This document shows, piece after piece, positions 21,426 through 32,789 of a stretch of DNA of 64,000 bases. Each line of letters starts with the position of its first letter. Positions within the stretch are counted from its first letter, which is position 1. The notes under the pieces were generated by a model. That model did not search any database. It saw nothing but the letters and a program-made list of their open reading frames with translations, and was not told the DNA's origin. Location: NCBI GenBank assembly GCA_946894095.1, contig OX335644.1, forward strand, positions 14,737,595 to 14,801,594. Direction: 5' to 3'. The position numbers and the translations under genes were made by a program. This stretch comes from Incurvaria masculella (taxonomy: Eukaryota > Arthropoda > Insecta > Lepidoptera > Incurvariidae).

Positions 21426-21786
21426 GGATGTTCCGACCCATACAATGTTTTTTTTACACAGAACGCAAAAAGTATTGCACTTTAAGGCACGAATTCGTCA
21501 AAAATATTAAATATAGCCATAGTAGTTACAGCGAAAACGTATTCACAATTTCAGGTTTAATGGTTTCGTTGTAATTGCCGATTAGAAGTTTTACACCGTT
21601 AGATGGCGCTGTTAAATAAAACTCGTATTTAAATCAATTATAACAAAACCAATAATTCTGAAATTGTGAAATTGTTTTCGCTGCAAGTAATATGACTATA
21701 TTAAACTTTTATTATTAATTCGTGGCTTAAAGTGCAATACTTTTTGCGTCATGTGTGCAAACAACTTTATATGAGTCGGAACAGCC
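21426..21786. mobile_element. TTAA-target fold-back MITE (GTTCCGAC type)
   Basis: 361 bp between TTAA at 21422-21425 and 21787-21790. About 75-bp inverted arms begin GGATGTTCCGACCCATA and end GAGTCGGAACAGCC; further in, AAAAAGTATTGCACTTTAAG is repeated inverted. The right TTAA is also the left TTAA of the next element. Confidence 0.92.
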
Positions 21787-22153
21787 TTAAGGTGGCCCAA
21801 CCCGCTCATCTCCCCATACAAAAGGGGAAAGAAGATCACGCCCATATTTCTTGTCAGAGATCCAAAATTTTGCTCAAAATAGCTTTATTTGATTGAACTA
21901 GATGTCTGATGACCATTAGGCGGGTCCACACCGGACGATCCATCGCGCTCCGATCGCGCGCGGCAGCAGCGCGATCCAAAGATGCAGGCGGTGTGGACGT
22001 GCCGCGCGCGATCCATGCGCACGTATTGGAGCGCGCGCTCCCTACCTCGCGCGATCCGTGTGCGGTCGGTTTTTGTGCCAGCCTCAAAGGTGCCTCAGTT
22101 GCGTGATGCGCGCGGTGTGGACGGTTGTGTTGGTTCGCGCGATCCACCTCGCC

Positions 22154-24178
22154 ATGGACATCTCAGAAAGTCGCCGTTTGATATCGCTTTATAAAGAATT
22201 TAAATGTTTATGGGATCCCAAAGATTCTAATTACACCAATAGAGGTGTTAGAGATGATGCTTGGTGTCAGATTTCTCGTGAAATGGGGAATAAGTCGATC
22301 GAGAACCTAAAGAAAAAAATGCGATCTCTGGCGGGAGGCTACAGAAGGGAGAAATACAGAGAGAAGCAAAGCCGTATAACTGGATCCGGTAAGAAAACAA
22401 AGCTACTTTTTATCTGTAGGTATTAAAATTATATATTTTATTATAAGTAATTACATCATAATATTTACTGTGGATTTCACGTGATTTCGCTTTTTACATT
22501 TAAGCTGTTAGAAATACACGTGGTTATTTTAATGAGTAACTTGTTTATTTCAGGTGCTCAAGATACATATAAATCAAAGTGGTTTGCGTATGATGACTTC
22601 GACTTTATGGCGGATAAAAATGAACCCGGAACCACACGCGATACATTGGAACATGTGAGCTATTAGTTTACTGATATTCATTTTGCCAAACTATTGTATG
22701 GTTTGTAACAAAGTGTCTTGCTAAGTGGGACCGTATTGTAGTGGCATTTTCTGTTGCTCTTCTTGGTACGACGGCCATCGGTTGTAGCGATTGTGATGGC
22801 GGTTCATTTCGCCAGCTTCCAGGTATTACATCTCCATTCTCCTGTACTGTATCAAACGTTCCTGGCGATATAAAGTTAGGATTACTGCGTAAGTAGTTAT
22901 ATAGATGAACCGTTGCCAGCACGACTTTAGTCGCAGTTTCTGGTTCCAAAAGCATAGGTTTACGCAGGACTCTGTAGACAGAACTAAGTACTCCAAACGC
23001 GTTTTCAACTACTCTACGTGCTCTTGACAGTCGGTAGTTGAAAATTCTTTCACAAGAACCCCTTTCCCGTGTACCATCGTATGGTTTCATAGTATAATCA
23101 TTAAGCTGAAAAGCTTTATCACCTAGTATATAATAGGGTACCTCAATTTTATAGGGAACTTGCAATATCTCCGGTGGAGGAATATTTAGCTCTTTTTTTT
23201 CAAGTTTTTTATATAAATTTGTGCTTTTGAACACGCCTCCATCTGATATTCTGCCTTTAGTCCCAACATTCACATACAGGAACCTATAATTTGCATCTAC
23301 TAATGCAAAAAGAACAATACTAGGAAATAATTTGTAATTATCAAAGTCGTTGCCACTATTAAAAGGCGATTGTATAGCGACGTGTTTGCCGTCCATCGCT
23401 CCTATCACGTGTGGGAAATTCCACTTATTCTCGAATTGCTGAGAAACTGTACGCCATTCTTCTTTAGTTGACGGCACCTGAAAATAAAGGAGATCTTAAT
23501 TATAATATAAAGCTGAAAATAAGAATAAGCAGTAAATAGTAATAATAATTGTTGTTACAGGTAGAATCTGATACGACTAAAGGGGAACTTGAAGTTAATA
23601 CTACAGTGAGCGAAAACGAGAACAGTAACATTACTAGTGACACACAACCGGAGAGAGCCAACCACCACACAGATCAGAGTAGAGAGCAGAATGATCAGAA
23701 TGCACAATCCAGTGTCCAAACAACAAACAAAAGAACAAAAAAAAGAAAGAAAACTACTTCTAATAATGCAGATGACATATCAGATGAAACTCTTTCAGAG
23801 GCTTTCCAACTTCTGCAACAATGTGCTCAGCCACCACAACCGGAAACTGATTCTTACATTGCTTTCGGGCAGTATATATCTACTGAATTGCGGAAATATG
23901 ATGCAGTAACATTAGTTAATGTCAAAAATGCTATATGCCAAGTTATTTTTCAAGCTGACACAGGAAGATATGGGGATAGCAATTATGGATATTACACTAA
24001 TTCATACCCTGGCACACCAATAGCATCCACTTCATCACAGTCCCAGTCTCTACAACCTCAAAATTATCCAGCTCCAATTCCACAGACATCACCGTCTGCT
24101 CATCTAGCCTCCAATTCATCGCAGTCCCAGTTTCTGAAACCTCAGGATTATTCACTTCCACAGTCACCACCGAATTAA
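22154..24178 (+). CDS. MADF/BESS accessory protein of Harbinger element
   Basis: Three exons: 22154-22388, 22554-22654 and 23561-24178, giving 317 residues with phases 1 and 0. The ATG at 22154 sits in GCCATGG, a good Kozak context. Residues about 1-95 form a MADF (Myb/SANT-like) domain: LISLYKEFKCLWDPKDSNY, then DAWCQISREMG and LKKKMRSLAGGYRREKYREK, and after the first intron SKWFAYDDFDFM. A basic stretch KKRKKTT near residue 160 could be a nuclear signal. A BESS-like C-terminal motif (DSYIAFGQYISTELRKYDAV) is followed by a Ser/Gln/Pro-rich tail. In animal Harbinger elements a Myb/SANT/MADF-type partner binds DNA and helps bring the transposase into the nucleus; that role is inferred. Splice sites: TCCG/GTAAGA, TTTCAG/GTGCT, ACAT/GTGAGC, TTACAG/GTAGA. 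Confidence 0.88.
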
Positions 24179-24738
24179 ATAAGTACCTACCTATATCATG
24201 TTTTCAAAAAATAATTAATAATTGTAAACATGTTACTTCTTTAAATTATGATTGTAATACACTACTTTTTTATTGAGTAATAAAGTATGGTTTTACTTAC
24301 CTTTACATAATCATTTAACAGGTCAATGATGGCTTCACAAACTTCAGGAATAATTATCGATATAGACTGTTTGGAAATGCGGAACAGATACTGCAAACTG
24401 ACGTACGAATCTCCAGTTGCTAAAAATCTCAATGTTAGTAATAATCTTTCCTTCACAGTAATGGCATCTCTATAATTTGTATCATTCTTTCTTAGCTTGT
24501 TATTTAATAATGAACACAATATCTCAAATTGATTAGCATTCATTCTTGCAAAATTGTGTTCAACTTTATCTGACACTAACTCTGCGTACAGCTGAGTCCC
24601 AGATTCCAAGCGATTTTTGTAAATTTGTTTCACCCAAAACCGTCGTTTTCTTTTTTGTGATTTTTTGCGCAAGCATTTAAGCAAAATAAAAGTTACTGCT
24701 GCAACGGCAAGACGCCGCCGTTGTACGTGTGACTCCAT
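22668..24738 (-). CDS. PIF/Harbinger DDE transposase (HARBI1-like)
   Basis: Two exons: 24738-24301 (146 codons) and 23477-22668 (269 codons plus stop), 415 residues, joined in phase 0 through AAG/GTAAGT and TTTTCAG/GTGCCG. Exon 1 holds the N-terminal helical region typical of the family (RRRFWVKQIYKNR near residue 35, FEILCSLLNNKLRK, then VKERLLLTLRFLATGDSYVS). Exon 2 holds the DDE_Tnp_4 nuclease: first Asp in VIGAMDGKHV, second Asp in YYILGDKAF, Glu in ARRVVENAFGVL. The three catalytic residues are present and there is no internal stop. The start at 24736-24738 is the first ATG; the frame is open three more codons upstream but without ATG. The length fits HARBI1-type transposases. The second exon lies within the large intron of the MADF gene on the other strand. 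Confidence 0.93.
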
Positions 24739-25334
24739 ATCGTACAAGAGTTAGACTGGCTGAATCACGGATCGCCTTAGGATCGCTTGGAGCGCATATT
24801 TGGGATCGCAAGTTTCCAAGAGTGGATCGGCATAACACGATCCACGATCCACGCTCCGCGATCCTGGATCGCGGATCGCGGGATCGATGGATCGTCCGGT
24901 GTGGACCCGCCTATTGGCATTGTAAAATTGTGTTTGGTTTCCAAGTTATAACGTCCGAAAGTTCGGATTTTTCGCTCGTTTTATACAATAACTTTGGAGG
25001 TGGATTACGCCATGATAAAGTAAGAGCATCTTAAAAATATTAGTTATCAGACATAGCTTATTTAATCAAGATTTAGAATCTATTTGGTTTTTATTAGATT
25101 TTTGACTACAGCGGTCGTGGTTTACTTTTAGCTAAATGTTGTTCGGAAATTAAAATTTTCGTAAATCTTACCAAATCATTCATTATGCACATTGTCTTTT
25201 TTGTGGACAGGTTGCATCTTCCTCCTTACGGAGTGTGTCTTATTCTTAGAAACAGAGAAGGTCCCAGAGCGCAACAGCACGGTTTTGTACCGTGCCCGCA
25301 AATGAGTTGAGGCCGCCGGGTTGGGCCACCTTAA

Positions 25335-26812
25335 ATCCTAATGTGCAAGCATCGACGTACCAAAGCAATAGACCGACAATCAGAGTAGTTCCTTACAAAC
25401 GCCCGTGCCACCGTATCAATGTTGCTGTTACTATATTTTAATTTGCCCGCTTATTGAATACGTTTTGGTTATCTATATTATCAACACGATTGCTTAAATA
25501 CGTGAAATTCGTTATAAATACTTTATTAAATCGTTTTAGATCAGATTCAATATATAAAAGATAACAAACATCGGGCAAATTACGAAGAAACAATCCCGAA
25601 AAACCACAAATAATTTTATTTTCAATCCTGGTATCCCTCACCACGGAAGAAAGTCCCTAACAATGGTCGTCTCATTCTCTCTTACTGAACACGCGCTTTC
25701 GTGTTAATACTCGCAATCTTGCTCGCTCATATTCGCAAGCATGACGGCACGCGCCACAGTAGGGCGAAGCCGTAAAATCAGGAACATCCGATTTTTTTGT
25801 AGAATTGAAGAAAACGAAGTATGCCAAAGTATTCTTACACCTTTAACAAACGTGTTTTATACGTGACGAATTCCTATTTTATTCATTATTTTACGAGTTA
25901 CAGTACTTTTACGTTTTTTTTACTATGGAGAAATTAGGATTTCATGGTTTTTCTCAAAATGATTAAAAGAGCCTGAGCTTTGGCTACTAATTATTCATTA
26001 TGCCAGCCCTAAAGTATATAACTTTGTAAAAATCCTGTCCCCCATGCGTCCCGTTTTTCATATATTTACATTTATAAATTATATTATTATGTTGTCCTAA
26101 AAATATTATATTTAGATATGTTTTTATTGTTTCTCTCATGAAAAAAAACCTCAACAACGTTGTTTACAAAACATTCAATACCCACGGCTCTACCCGCGTA
26201 ACTTAGCGTGATGTCAAATGGCCTATAATTGATAGGAAGACTGAAATTGTACGTAGATACATATGGAATCAAAATCAGGTTGGCAATTGTTAAGTAATGA
26301 GCGAAAAGACAAGATTTTGTAAGAGTGTGAAGTGATGAGTTATTTTAATTCGATATATGATTATTTTTGTTTAACGTAAACCAAATTAACAATAAAAAAT
26401 TAAGATTTGGAAGTGAAATTAAACATTGATGTACTTAATACACAATTATAAACATGCCCAAAATACGCATATTATGTTCAACCCGTAAACAATATATTAT
26501 TCAAGAAATTATGGAACAAAACGTGTGATTAAATAATTGTCTGTATTCAAACGAACCAGAGAATGCTTTAATATAATAATACCTATTACCTATATAATAC
26601 ATGTTTTTTTTTAATATCAAACTTGTACGGACGGCACTAACTGTACTTGGTAGCCATCTTGGTTCACACGATTAATCTAACGCTTGGCAGACTCATCTGT
26701 GGCGTCGCGGCCATACAGGTCAGACTTACACACATCTAAATAGCTGCTCCATCCTCAAAGGATTGGTATAGTGCAGTATCCTTCACTATGCTGGCATTCG
26801 TAAATTCAAATG
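25335..26812. other. no feature recognised
   Basis: AT-rich. Frames of 60-70 codons on the minus strand have no domain resemblance. Confidence 0.4.
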
Positions 26813-26816
26813 TTAA

Positions 26817-27358
26817 GGTGGCCCAACCCGCTCATCTCCCCATACAAAAGGGGAAAGAAGATCACGCCCATATTTCTTTTCAGAGATCCAAATTTTTTCT
26901 CAAAATAGCTTTATTTGATCGAACTAGATGTCTGATGACCATTGGAATTGTAAAATTGTGTTTGGTTTCTAAGTTATAAGGTTCGAAAGTTCGAATTTTT
27001 CGATCGTTTTATACAATAACTTTGGAGGTGGATTACGCAATGATAAAGTAAGAACATCTTAAAAAGATTAGTCATCAGACATAGCTTATTTAATCAAGAT
27101 TTATGATCTATTTAGTTTTTGTTAGATTTTTTACTACAGCGGTCGTGGTTAACTTTTAGCTATAAGTCGTTTAGAAATTAAAATTTTCGTAAATCTTACC
27201 AAATCATACACTATGCACATTGTCTTTTTTGTGGACATGTTGCATCTTCCTCATCACGGAGCCTGTCTTATTGTTTGAAACAGAGAAGGTCCCAGAGCGC
27301 AACAGCACGGTTTTGTACCGTGCCCGCGAATGAGTTAGGCCCGCCGGGTTGGGCCACC
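26817..27358 (+). mobile_element. TTAA-target MITE, copy 3 (intact)
   Basis: 542 bp between TTAA at 26813-26816 and 27359-27362. The termini GGTGGCCCAACCC/GGGTTGGGCCACC are perfect 13-bp inverted repeats. It preserves the uninterrupted GATGACCATTGGAATTG site that is occupied by Harbinger in copy 2. Confidence 0.95.
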
Positions 27359-27362
27359 TTAA

Positions 27363-28344
27363 ATACAAGTTTTCAACATAGTTCTTATAGAAAAATCTAA
27401 ACATAATAATCTTCGTTGTTATTCTAATATTTCGGCAGTAAGTATTTTTGAGTTTTCTTACGACGGTGCTCAAACCATTTCCTGGAAGTATTAGTTACAT
27501 CGCATAGTGTCAATCAGCTAACCACAGTATTCCCAGAAAATGGCTTGGGTCTTATCGCAGCTTCTTCTTTGAAACACTTTAAACCGCTAATCCGCACTCC
27601 TCAAAGTTTAGTTAAACAAAATATTACTAAAATTACGTCGGAGATGTGGTGGAGGCTGTCACTAAAGTTTGTCATAAATTCTCCTACAATCTGGTAGTAA
27701 AACACAAACGGATATATCCCGGGAATCGATTACCTATGTATCTACATAAAAAGAACCCGTACAGTAATTTCACCGGTGATATCATATTTCCGTCCACATT
27801 TATGAAATGAACACTTGGACCTAGATAAATGTTACCGCCGAAATTACTGTAACAGCTCAAGCCGGAAACCGGAATGAAAACGTGAAATACCGCTGATTTA
27901 AAGACTAAAAATCAGTAAACATTACAAGTCATAATCTGATCTTAAAACTACATATCTACAATTTTTGTAACTACTTTAAAACAGCGTACTAAAATTTCCA
28001 AACATTGTAATTTAATCTAAATTTAAATTGTTTAGAGAACCGCTTATCGTTTTGATATGAAATGTAAAAGTACAAACTTTTATATTATTTACAATCGTAA
28101 CATTTTTATTAATGTTTCTAAAGCGCTAAACAACTATTTTCCATGCATACAACGGCGTTTGCCACCCTATTCTGGCTCTTACTGTGGCAACTTCCTAAAA
28201 CCAAAATAAACAGCAACCCTCACTATAAACGGATCACCAGTATTATTCCGAGTGCGGCGACCGAAAGTCATCCATAAAGTGGCAGACCTTATTGGGAATC
28301 GTGACCGGAACGAAACTAATCCGGGATGATCAACATCTAACGTT
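27363..28344. other. no feature recognised
   Basis: No gene or matched repeat. Short SINE-tail-like sequence (TATGTAACTGGACGATGGCT) appears at its right edge, 28350-28370. Confidence 0.4.
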
Positions 28345-28389
28345 TTTTTTTATGTAACTGGACGATGGCTAATGCTCGCTAATAATTTG

Positions 28390-28560
28390 ATCTCGAGAAC
28401 GTCAAGAGTGAGCAAAGTCGTAAGCGAACCGACTGCCCGGCGCTACGGTCAGTGTATGTATTACGACTAAAGCGTGGCTAAGCTGCCGTTATACTGATGA
28501 GTTTTGGTCGCCATTCCCGTCCTTTCCATCATGGTAAGTTAACGCGCTGGGTAAATAGCA
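28390..28560. repeat. dispersed TGAGCGAATT repeat, copy 3
   Basis: CTCGAGAACGTCAAGAGTGAGC, then GTAAGCGAACCGACTGCCCG and GGCTAAGCTGCCGTTATACTGATGAG. Partial echoes with TGGCTACGCTGCCGCCATAC lie at 31222-31290 and 35592-35615. Confidence 0.6.
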
Positions 28561-28944
28561 GGCGAACACGCAATATACTGATTAGATCTGACGTTTACTT
28601 GTATTTCGTCCTATGCTAACTGTCAAAAGACATGTATTTCGGCCAAGTGAACTGAAATGTACATGGTACGAAATGAAAGGAAACATTCGATTTAAGCACA
28701 CTATTCCCTGTTCACCTGCTATTCACCAGGCGAGTTAACTTACCATGGTAGCCTCCTGTACCCTACTGAATCACTTGATTTATTAAATGAGTTTTTTTAT
28801 CACTAAGCCGCACAAGGGGACCCAACCTTGTGTCCTGTCTGATGCCAAGTGAACGTGATCTTTCGGCCGAAAACTTTTCGGAGGGAGGCATTCTACGACA
28901 GAGGGTTGATTATGTTCTCAGCCGAGCCCACGCGATCGTCCGGG

Positions 28945-29209
28945 TTAAGACAAGGAGGTCACGACAAAAATGGTAACGATAACGTAAATGGCTGAAACTG
29001 GGTTCACAGGATAAAGACCAACTCTCTGAAGCTAAATGTGTCAGTCTGCCTGCGCCAAGTGGTTGCGTTACGTAGATAAGACACCTGAAAAAGTAGTTAT
29101 GGCGACAAAAATATATTTGATAAGGTAAATGGCTGTAAATAATGAAGTATCAGTACACACTTGCTTAGCAATACCAAAACTGAACAATTCTTTGGTTGCA
29201 TTTCGTTTT
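28945..29209 (+). mobile_element. GGAGGTC-family MITE, left half
   Basis: Starts TTAAGACAAGGAGGTCACGA and follows the family through GGTAACGATAACGTAAATGG, then stops at about 29205 where an AACCGACTTC repeat begins. The right half is missing. Confidence 0.88.
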
Positions 29210-29900
29210 TAACCGACTTCAAAAACGGAGGAGGTTATCAATTCGTCGGAATCTTTTTTTTTTTATCTATGTTCACCGATTACTCGAAGACTCATGGACC
29301 GATTTAAAAAAAACTTTTTTTGTTCGAAAGGGTGTACTTTCTAGTTGGTCCCATATTTTTTATCAACATCGGTTCAGTAGTTTGGTACTCAAATACAACA
29401 AACATCGAATTTCTTAAGCCCGCGAACCCATAAATGTGATTTTTTAGTTACAGTAGCTTTCTTTAAGAGTGAGATTGCTCAGTATGAGAGGTTTTTTTAA
29501 TTCAACTGTTGGGGGTATTGAAGGGTAAAAAGAGGGCAAATTGTACACATTTCTATCTCTAGAGCCGCTGAACCCAGAATTGTCAGAGTAGGTTTTGTCT
29601 TAGATGGGAATGCTTACGAAGAAAATATTTTTGGAAACTCTACTATTAGGGGGGTAAAACAGGTCAAAATTAACGCATTTAGGCGAAAACCACTCATGTT
29701 GAGATCTCCGAAACCAATTATGCTAGAAACTTAAAATTTTCAGTGACTTCTTTTTACGACGAAAAGGCTCGCTTGTGATTTTACAAAATTCAACTGTTAA
29801 GGGGATAAACGAGGCCGATATGTACACATTTTCATACAATACACTTACGCAAGAAACAGAAGAAGAAGGATGAGAAATTCAGAAGCTCAGCGGTTCTGGA
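29210..29900. repeat. AACCGACTTC...GGAGGAGG repeat and diverged duplicate
   Basis: AACCGACTTCAAAAACGGAG plus GAGGTTATCAATTCGTCGGA is a repeat start I know to be common in Lepidoptera; its reverse lies at 60553-60594. Downstream, a block containing TTCAACTGTT...TGTACACATTTC occurs twice (about 29500 and 29795), a diverged direct duplication with a period near 295 bp. Confidence 0.65.
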
Positions 29901-29919
29901 CGTTGTTTTGCCTTGTTAG

Positions 29920-30060
29920 GGTTCCGTACACAAAGGGTACCAACGGAACCCTATTACTAAGCTTCCGCTGTATGTCCGTACGTCCGTCTGTCACAGCACT
30001 CTATCTCATGAACCGTGAACTCATGAATCCAGGTAGGTAACGGACTACCTTTCGTCAGAA
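29920..30060 (-). repeat. GTTCCGTAC repeat, fragment
   Basis: AGGGTTCCGTACACAAAGGG, CGGAACCCTATTACTAAGC and a short (GTCC)n run match the reverse complement of the 30294-30571 repeat end. Confidence 0.85.
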
Positions 30061-30139
30061 ATGAGATTTCTCAATGGTTTCATATCTCATAATTCTCGTT
30101 CATTGTAGGGTTTAGTAACAGTTTAGAGGGTTCGCATGA

Positions 30140-30215
30140 GATAGTGAGGTGCGCATGATCTTCTTTCCACTTTGTATGTAAAGGTGAGCAGGATGGCTCG
30201 CCCACCTTGAGTCAA
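30140..30215. mobile_element. TTAA-target MITE end fragment
   Basis: GTGCGCATGATCTTCTTTCC followed by TATGTAAAGGTGAGCAGGAT and GCCCACCTTGA is a diverged copy of one end of the GGTGGCCCAACCC MITE. The rest of the element is absent. Confidence 0.7.
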
Positions 30216-30293
30216 AAAGTTACGCCACCACTAAAAAGCAAAAAATAAAATATTTTTAAATAAAAAAGGACCGCCTTCGCATAAACGTACAAA

Positions 30294-30571
30294 AAAAACC
30301 GGCCAAGTACGAGTCGCACACGAAGGGTTCCGTACCATCGTACAAGATTTTACACAAAAATGAGGTTTTTTGTATGAGGCCACCCTTTTTTTATTATTTT
30401 TTTATGTTATCAATTTGTTGTTATAGCGGCAAAATAAATACACCCTCTGTGAAAATTTCAGCTGCCTACCTATTACGGTTACAGCCCTGTGACAGACGGA
30501 CGGACGGACGGACGGACAGCGAAGTCTTAGTAATAGGGTTCCGTTGGCACCCTTTGGGTACGGAACCCTAA
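30294..30571 (+). repeat. ACCGGCCAAGTGCGAGT repeat, near-complete
   Basis: Begins AAACCGGCCAAGTACGAGTC, has CGAAGGGTTCCGTACCATCG, AAAATTTCAGCTGCCTACC, ACAGCCCTGTGACAGACGG followed by (GGAC)n, and ends GGGTACGGAACCCTA. The family also occurs at 19121, 29920, 47352 and 63070. Recognised from lepidopteran sequences; its class is not certain to me. Confidence 0.88.
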
Positions 30572-30661
30572 AGAAGAGCATATAATGGTTTGAGAGCAAG
30601 CTCAACAATAAAGTGTGAATTATATTCCTATTTGAGACTCTGACTTCTGACCAACTCCTAT

Positions 30662-30695
30662 AGCAATATTTGGTTCTATAGAACCAAATATTGCT
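30662..30695. repeat. perfect 34-bp palindrome
   Basis: AGCAATATTTGGTTC, TATA, GAACCAAATATTGCT: a perfect inverted repeat without spacer. Confidence 0.95.
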
Positions 30696-31567
30696 TAACT
30701 ACAATTAAGGTACAGAGCCCTCGTCATTATTGATACGACATTGTATGAACTCAAAATTGTTTTGTAAATAATAACGTACTACACGTAAATTGAAGTAGTA
30801 CATTCATCGATGGTCGCACCCCGGCCAAACAGTTTACTTAACACGGCCAATTTTTGAGGCATTTAATTGCTGGGCAACTGTTGCCAAACATAGTGGAGCA
30901 ATATATAATAACCCAAATACATTTTCGGCAATAATCCCAGCGATATAGAGCGATATTGCTCCACACCGAAAAAAAATATGTCCCGACATCATTTTTCATT
31001 TCCCATTTGCAGTCATGATGCATGCGTTCTAAGGCAGAATCCATTATGAATATCACGTAAACGGTGAGCGGTATATGCAGCAGATATGAGCACTGTTTCG
31101 CCCCGACGATGACGGATGACTGATGACGGAAAAGTGGACCAACGTGGTCCGTCTCCGTAATCCGTCATTTGTTTCGGTCAAAAGCCGGCATCCGTCATCC
31201 GAGTAAAACCGGACCATGGACAATTGCCGTAACATGTGGCTACGCTGCCGCCATACGAATGAGTTTCTATCGCTCCTCATGTGCATCCTTGCTCGTTGAG
31301 CTTAAAGGAGAGGTTCTCTTTGGCGGGCATCGCCAGTCGTTACATTATTGTTTAACGGATTGAAGGTTCGCGTCATTATAAAATCCTATTACAACTAGGA
31401 ATACATACACCTATCAGAAAGCAAATGGCACCTCCGGAAGGTGGATGTAGCGTCTTCTCAAATGGGAAACAAGGGGTCGCAGTATATAGTTTTTATGTTA
31501 CGCTATTTAGTGCAACAATCTTTCGATGTTGCGCGTCCCGAGTTCGTAAGGGAACTTAATACAGTAT
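30696..31567. other. no gene recognised; small inverted motifs
   Basis: Around 31100-31215 the words GACGGATGAC and CCGTCATCCG repeat in both orientations, a possible small degraded inverted-repeat element. Nothing else is supported. Confidence 0.4.
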
Positions 31568-32112
31568 TTAGAGTAGGAGGTCGCGACAAAAACGGTAACG
31601 TTAACGTAAATGGCTGAAACTAGGTTAACGGGAAAAAGACCAACCCTCTGAAGCTAAATGTGTCGGTTTGCCTGCGCCAGGTCGTTGCGTTACAGATAAG
31701 GCCCCTGAAAAGGTAGTTGTCGTAATGAAAAAAATATATGATAAGGTTAATGCCTGCCCAATACAAAGCATGAAAATAGCAGTACATACTTCGACCGCTT
31801 AGTAATGCCAAAACTGAACAAATATTTTGTTGCATTTCGTAGTTATAGGGAATTTAGGTTACAGATATAACTTTAGGTATATTTATGTATTTAATTATAA
31901 AACCGACCGGTTATTGTTGTATAGGTATTAATATGTCCAAACAATCAGTCTATTCATTAGCAGGTCACCAACATTTATTTTGTATATCAAATCTAGCTAA
32001 CGCAACAGCTTGGCGCAGGCAGACCTTTAGAGGGTTGGTATTTAGCGCGTGAACCCAGTTTCCGCTGTTTACGTTATCGTGACCAAAAATGTCGTGACCT
32101 CCCGGAATAATT
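31568..32112 (+). mobile_element. GGAGGTC-family MITE, copy 3
   Basis: TTAGAGTAGGAGGTCGCGAC at the left and ATGTCGTGACCTCCCGGAAT at the right. The interior includes the paired CTGCGCCAGGTCGTTGCGTT and CTAACGCAACAGCTTGGCGC blocks of the family. Non-coding. Confidence 0.9.
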
Positions 32113-32789
32113 GGACTATACATAGTCTGTCATATCAATCGTGATTCCCCAAATAATATGAGGGAGTCAAAAATCATAGAATGGTAACACTGGAACCATT
32201 GGTGAAATTAAACTACAATTATCTTAATGCTTGAATATTAAAAAACACGTTTGACTTACTTTTGTAAAAAAATAATTTAACTTTTTTTATATTGTTCAGG
32301 AGTCATTTTTATTGTATTAGCAGTCATAATCAAAATCTGGGGCGAGATATGCTAAAGACCACACATTAAGGAATTTTCTGCATCAGATTCACTCTCAGTA
32401 TACATTTCCCCAAGACAAATTATGACACGATCCATTTCATCTTCGACATACTTTTATTCCAGATCGAAGACTCTGTGTTTCTCATTCTGCAGGAGTAACG
32501 CTTCGCATTCGTCGATGATCAGCTTTTCGATATATTTGGCCTAAACTATTTGGCCTAATATATTAGATACTATTAAAAAAAAATGTGAGGAAAAATCCTG
32601 TTGCACATTTACGAGTTTAATTTTTAAGTCGATTTTATATATCTATGATTCTACGATACAGATCTGCTAAAAGTAAACAAGGTTAATCGAAGACATTATT
32701 TTATGCCATACCTTATCTAGACACGCGGTAGCGTGTCAAGCCAAGTTCAAGTAAAAGAACTGGCGCGCTGCAGCCGTGTGTATTTTACA
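32113..32789. other. no feature recognised
   Basis: AT-rich, no supported gene or repeat. Confidence 0.4.

Larger units (their letters stand above)
21918..24912. mobile_element. PIF/Harbinger transposon with two interleaved genes
   Basis: 2995 bp. Both ends read AGGCGGGTCCACACCGGACG inward and stay perfectly inverted for 28 bp. Inside each end lies GC-rich subterminal DNA full of GATCGCG/GATCC motifs. The flanks are ATT at 21915-21917 and 24913-24915; the sister MITE at 26817 has a single ATT there, which fixes the boundaries and a 3-bp duplication. It encodes a HARBI1-like DDE transposase (minus) and a MADF/BESS protein (plus). Both reading frames are intact with good splice sites and the ends are identical, so the copy appears structurally complete and young. 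Whether it is active cannot be seen. Confidence 0.95.
21791..25330 (+). mobile_element. TTAA-target MITE, copy 2, split by Harbinger
   Basis: The ends GGTGGCCCAACCC and GGGTTGGGCCACC are flanked by TTAA (21787-21790, 25331-25334). Removing the inserted 2995-bp element and one ATT gives 542 bp, the same length as the intact copy at 26817-27358, with matching sequence on both sides of the insertion. Confidence 0.95.

Noticed and set aside
22826..23008. Short minus-strand frame inside the transposase exon
   Set aside because: Shadow frame of the transposase coding sequence.
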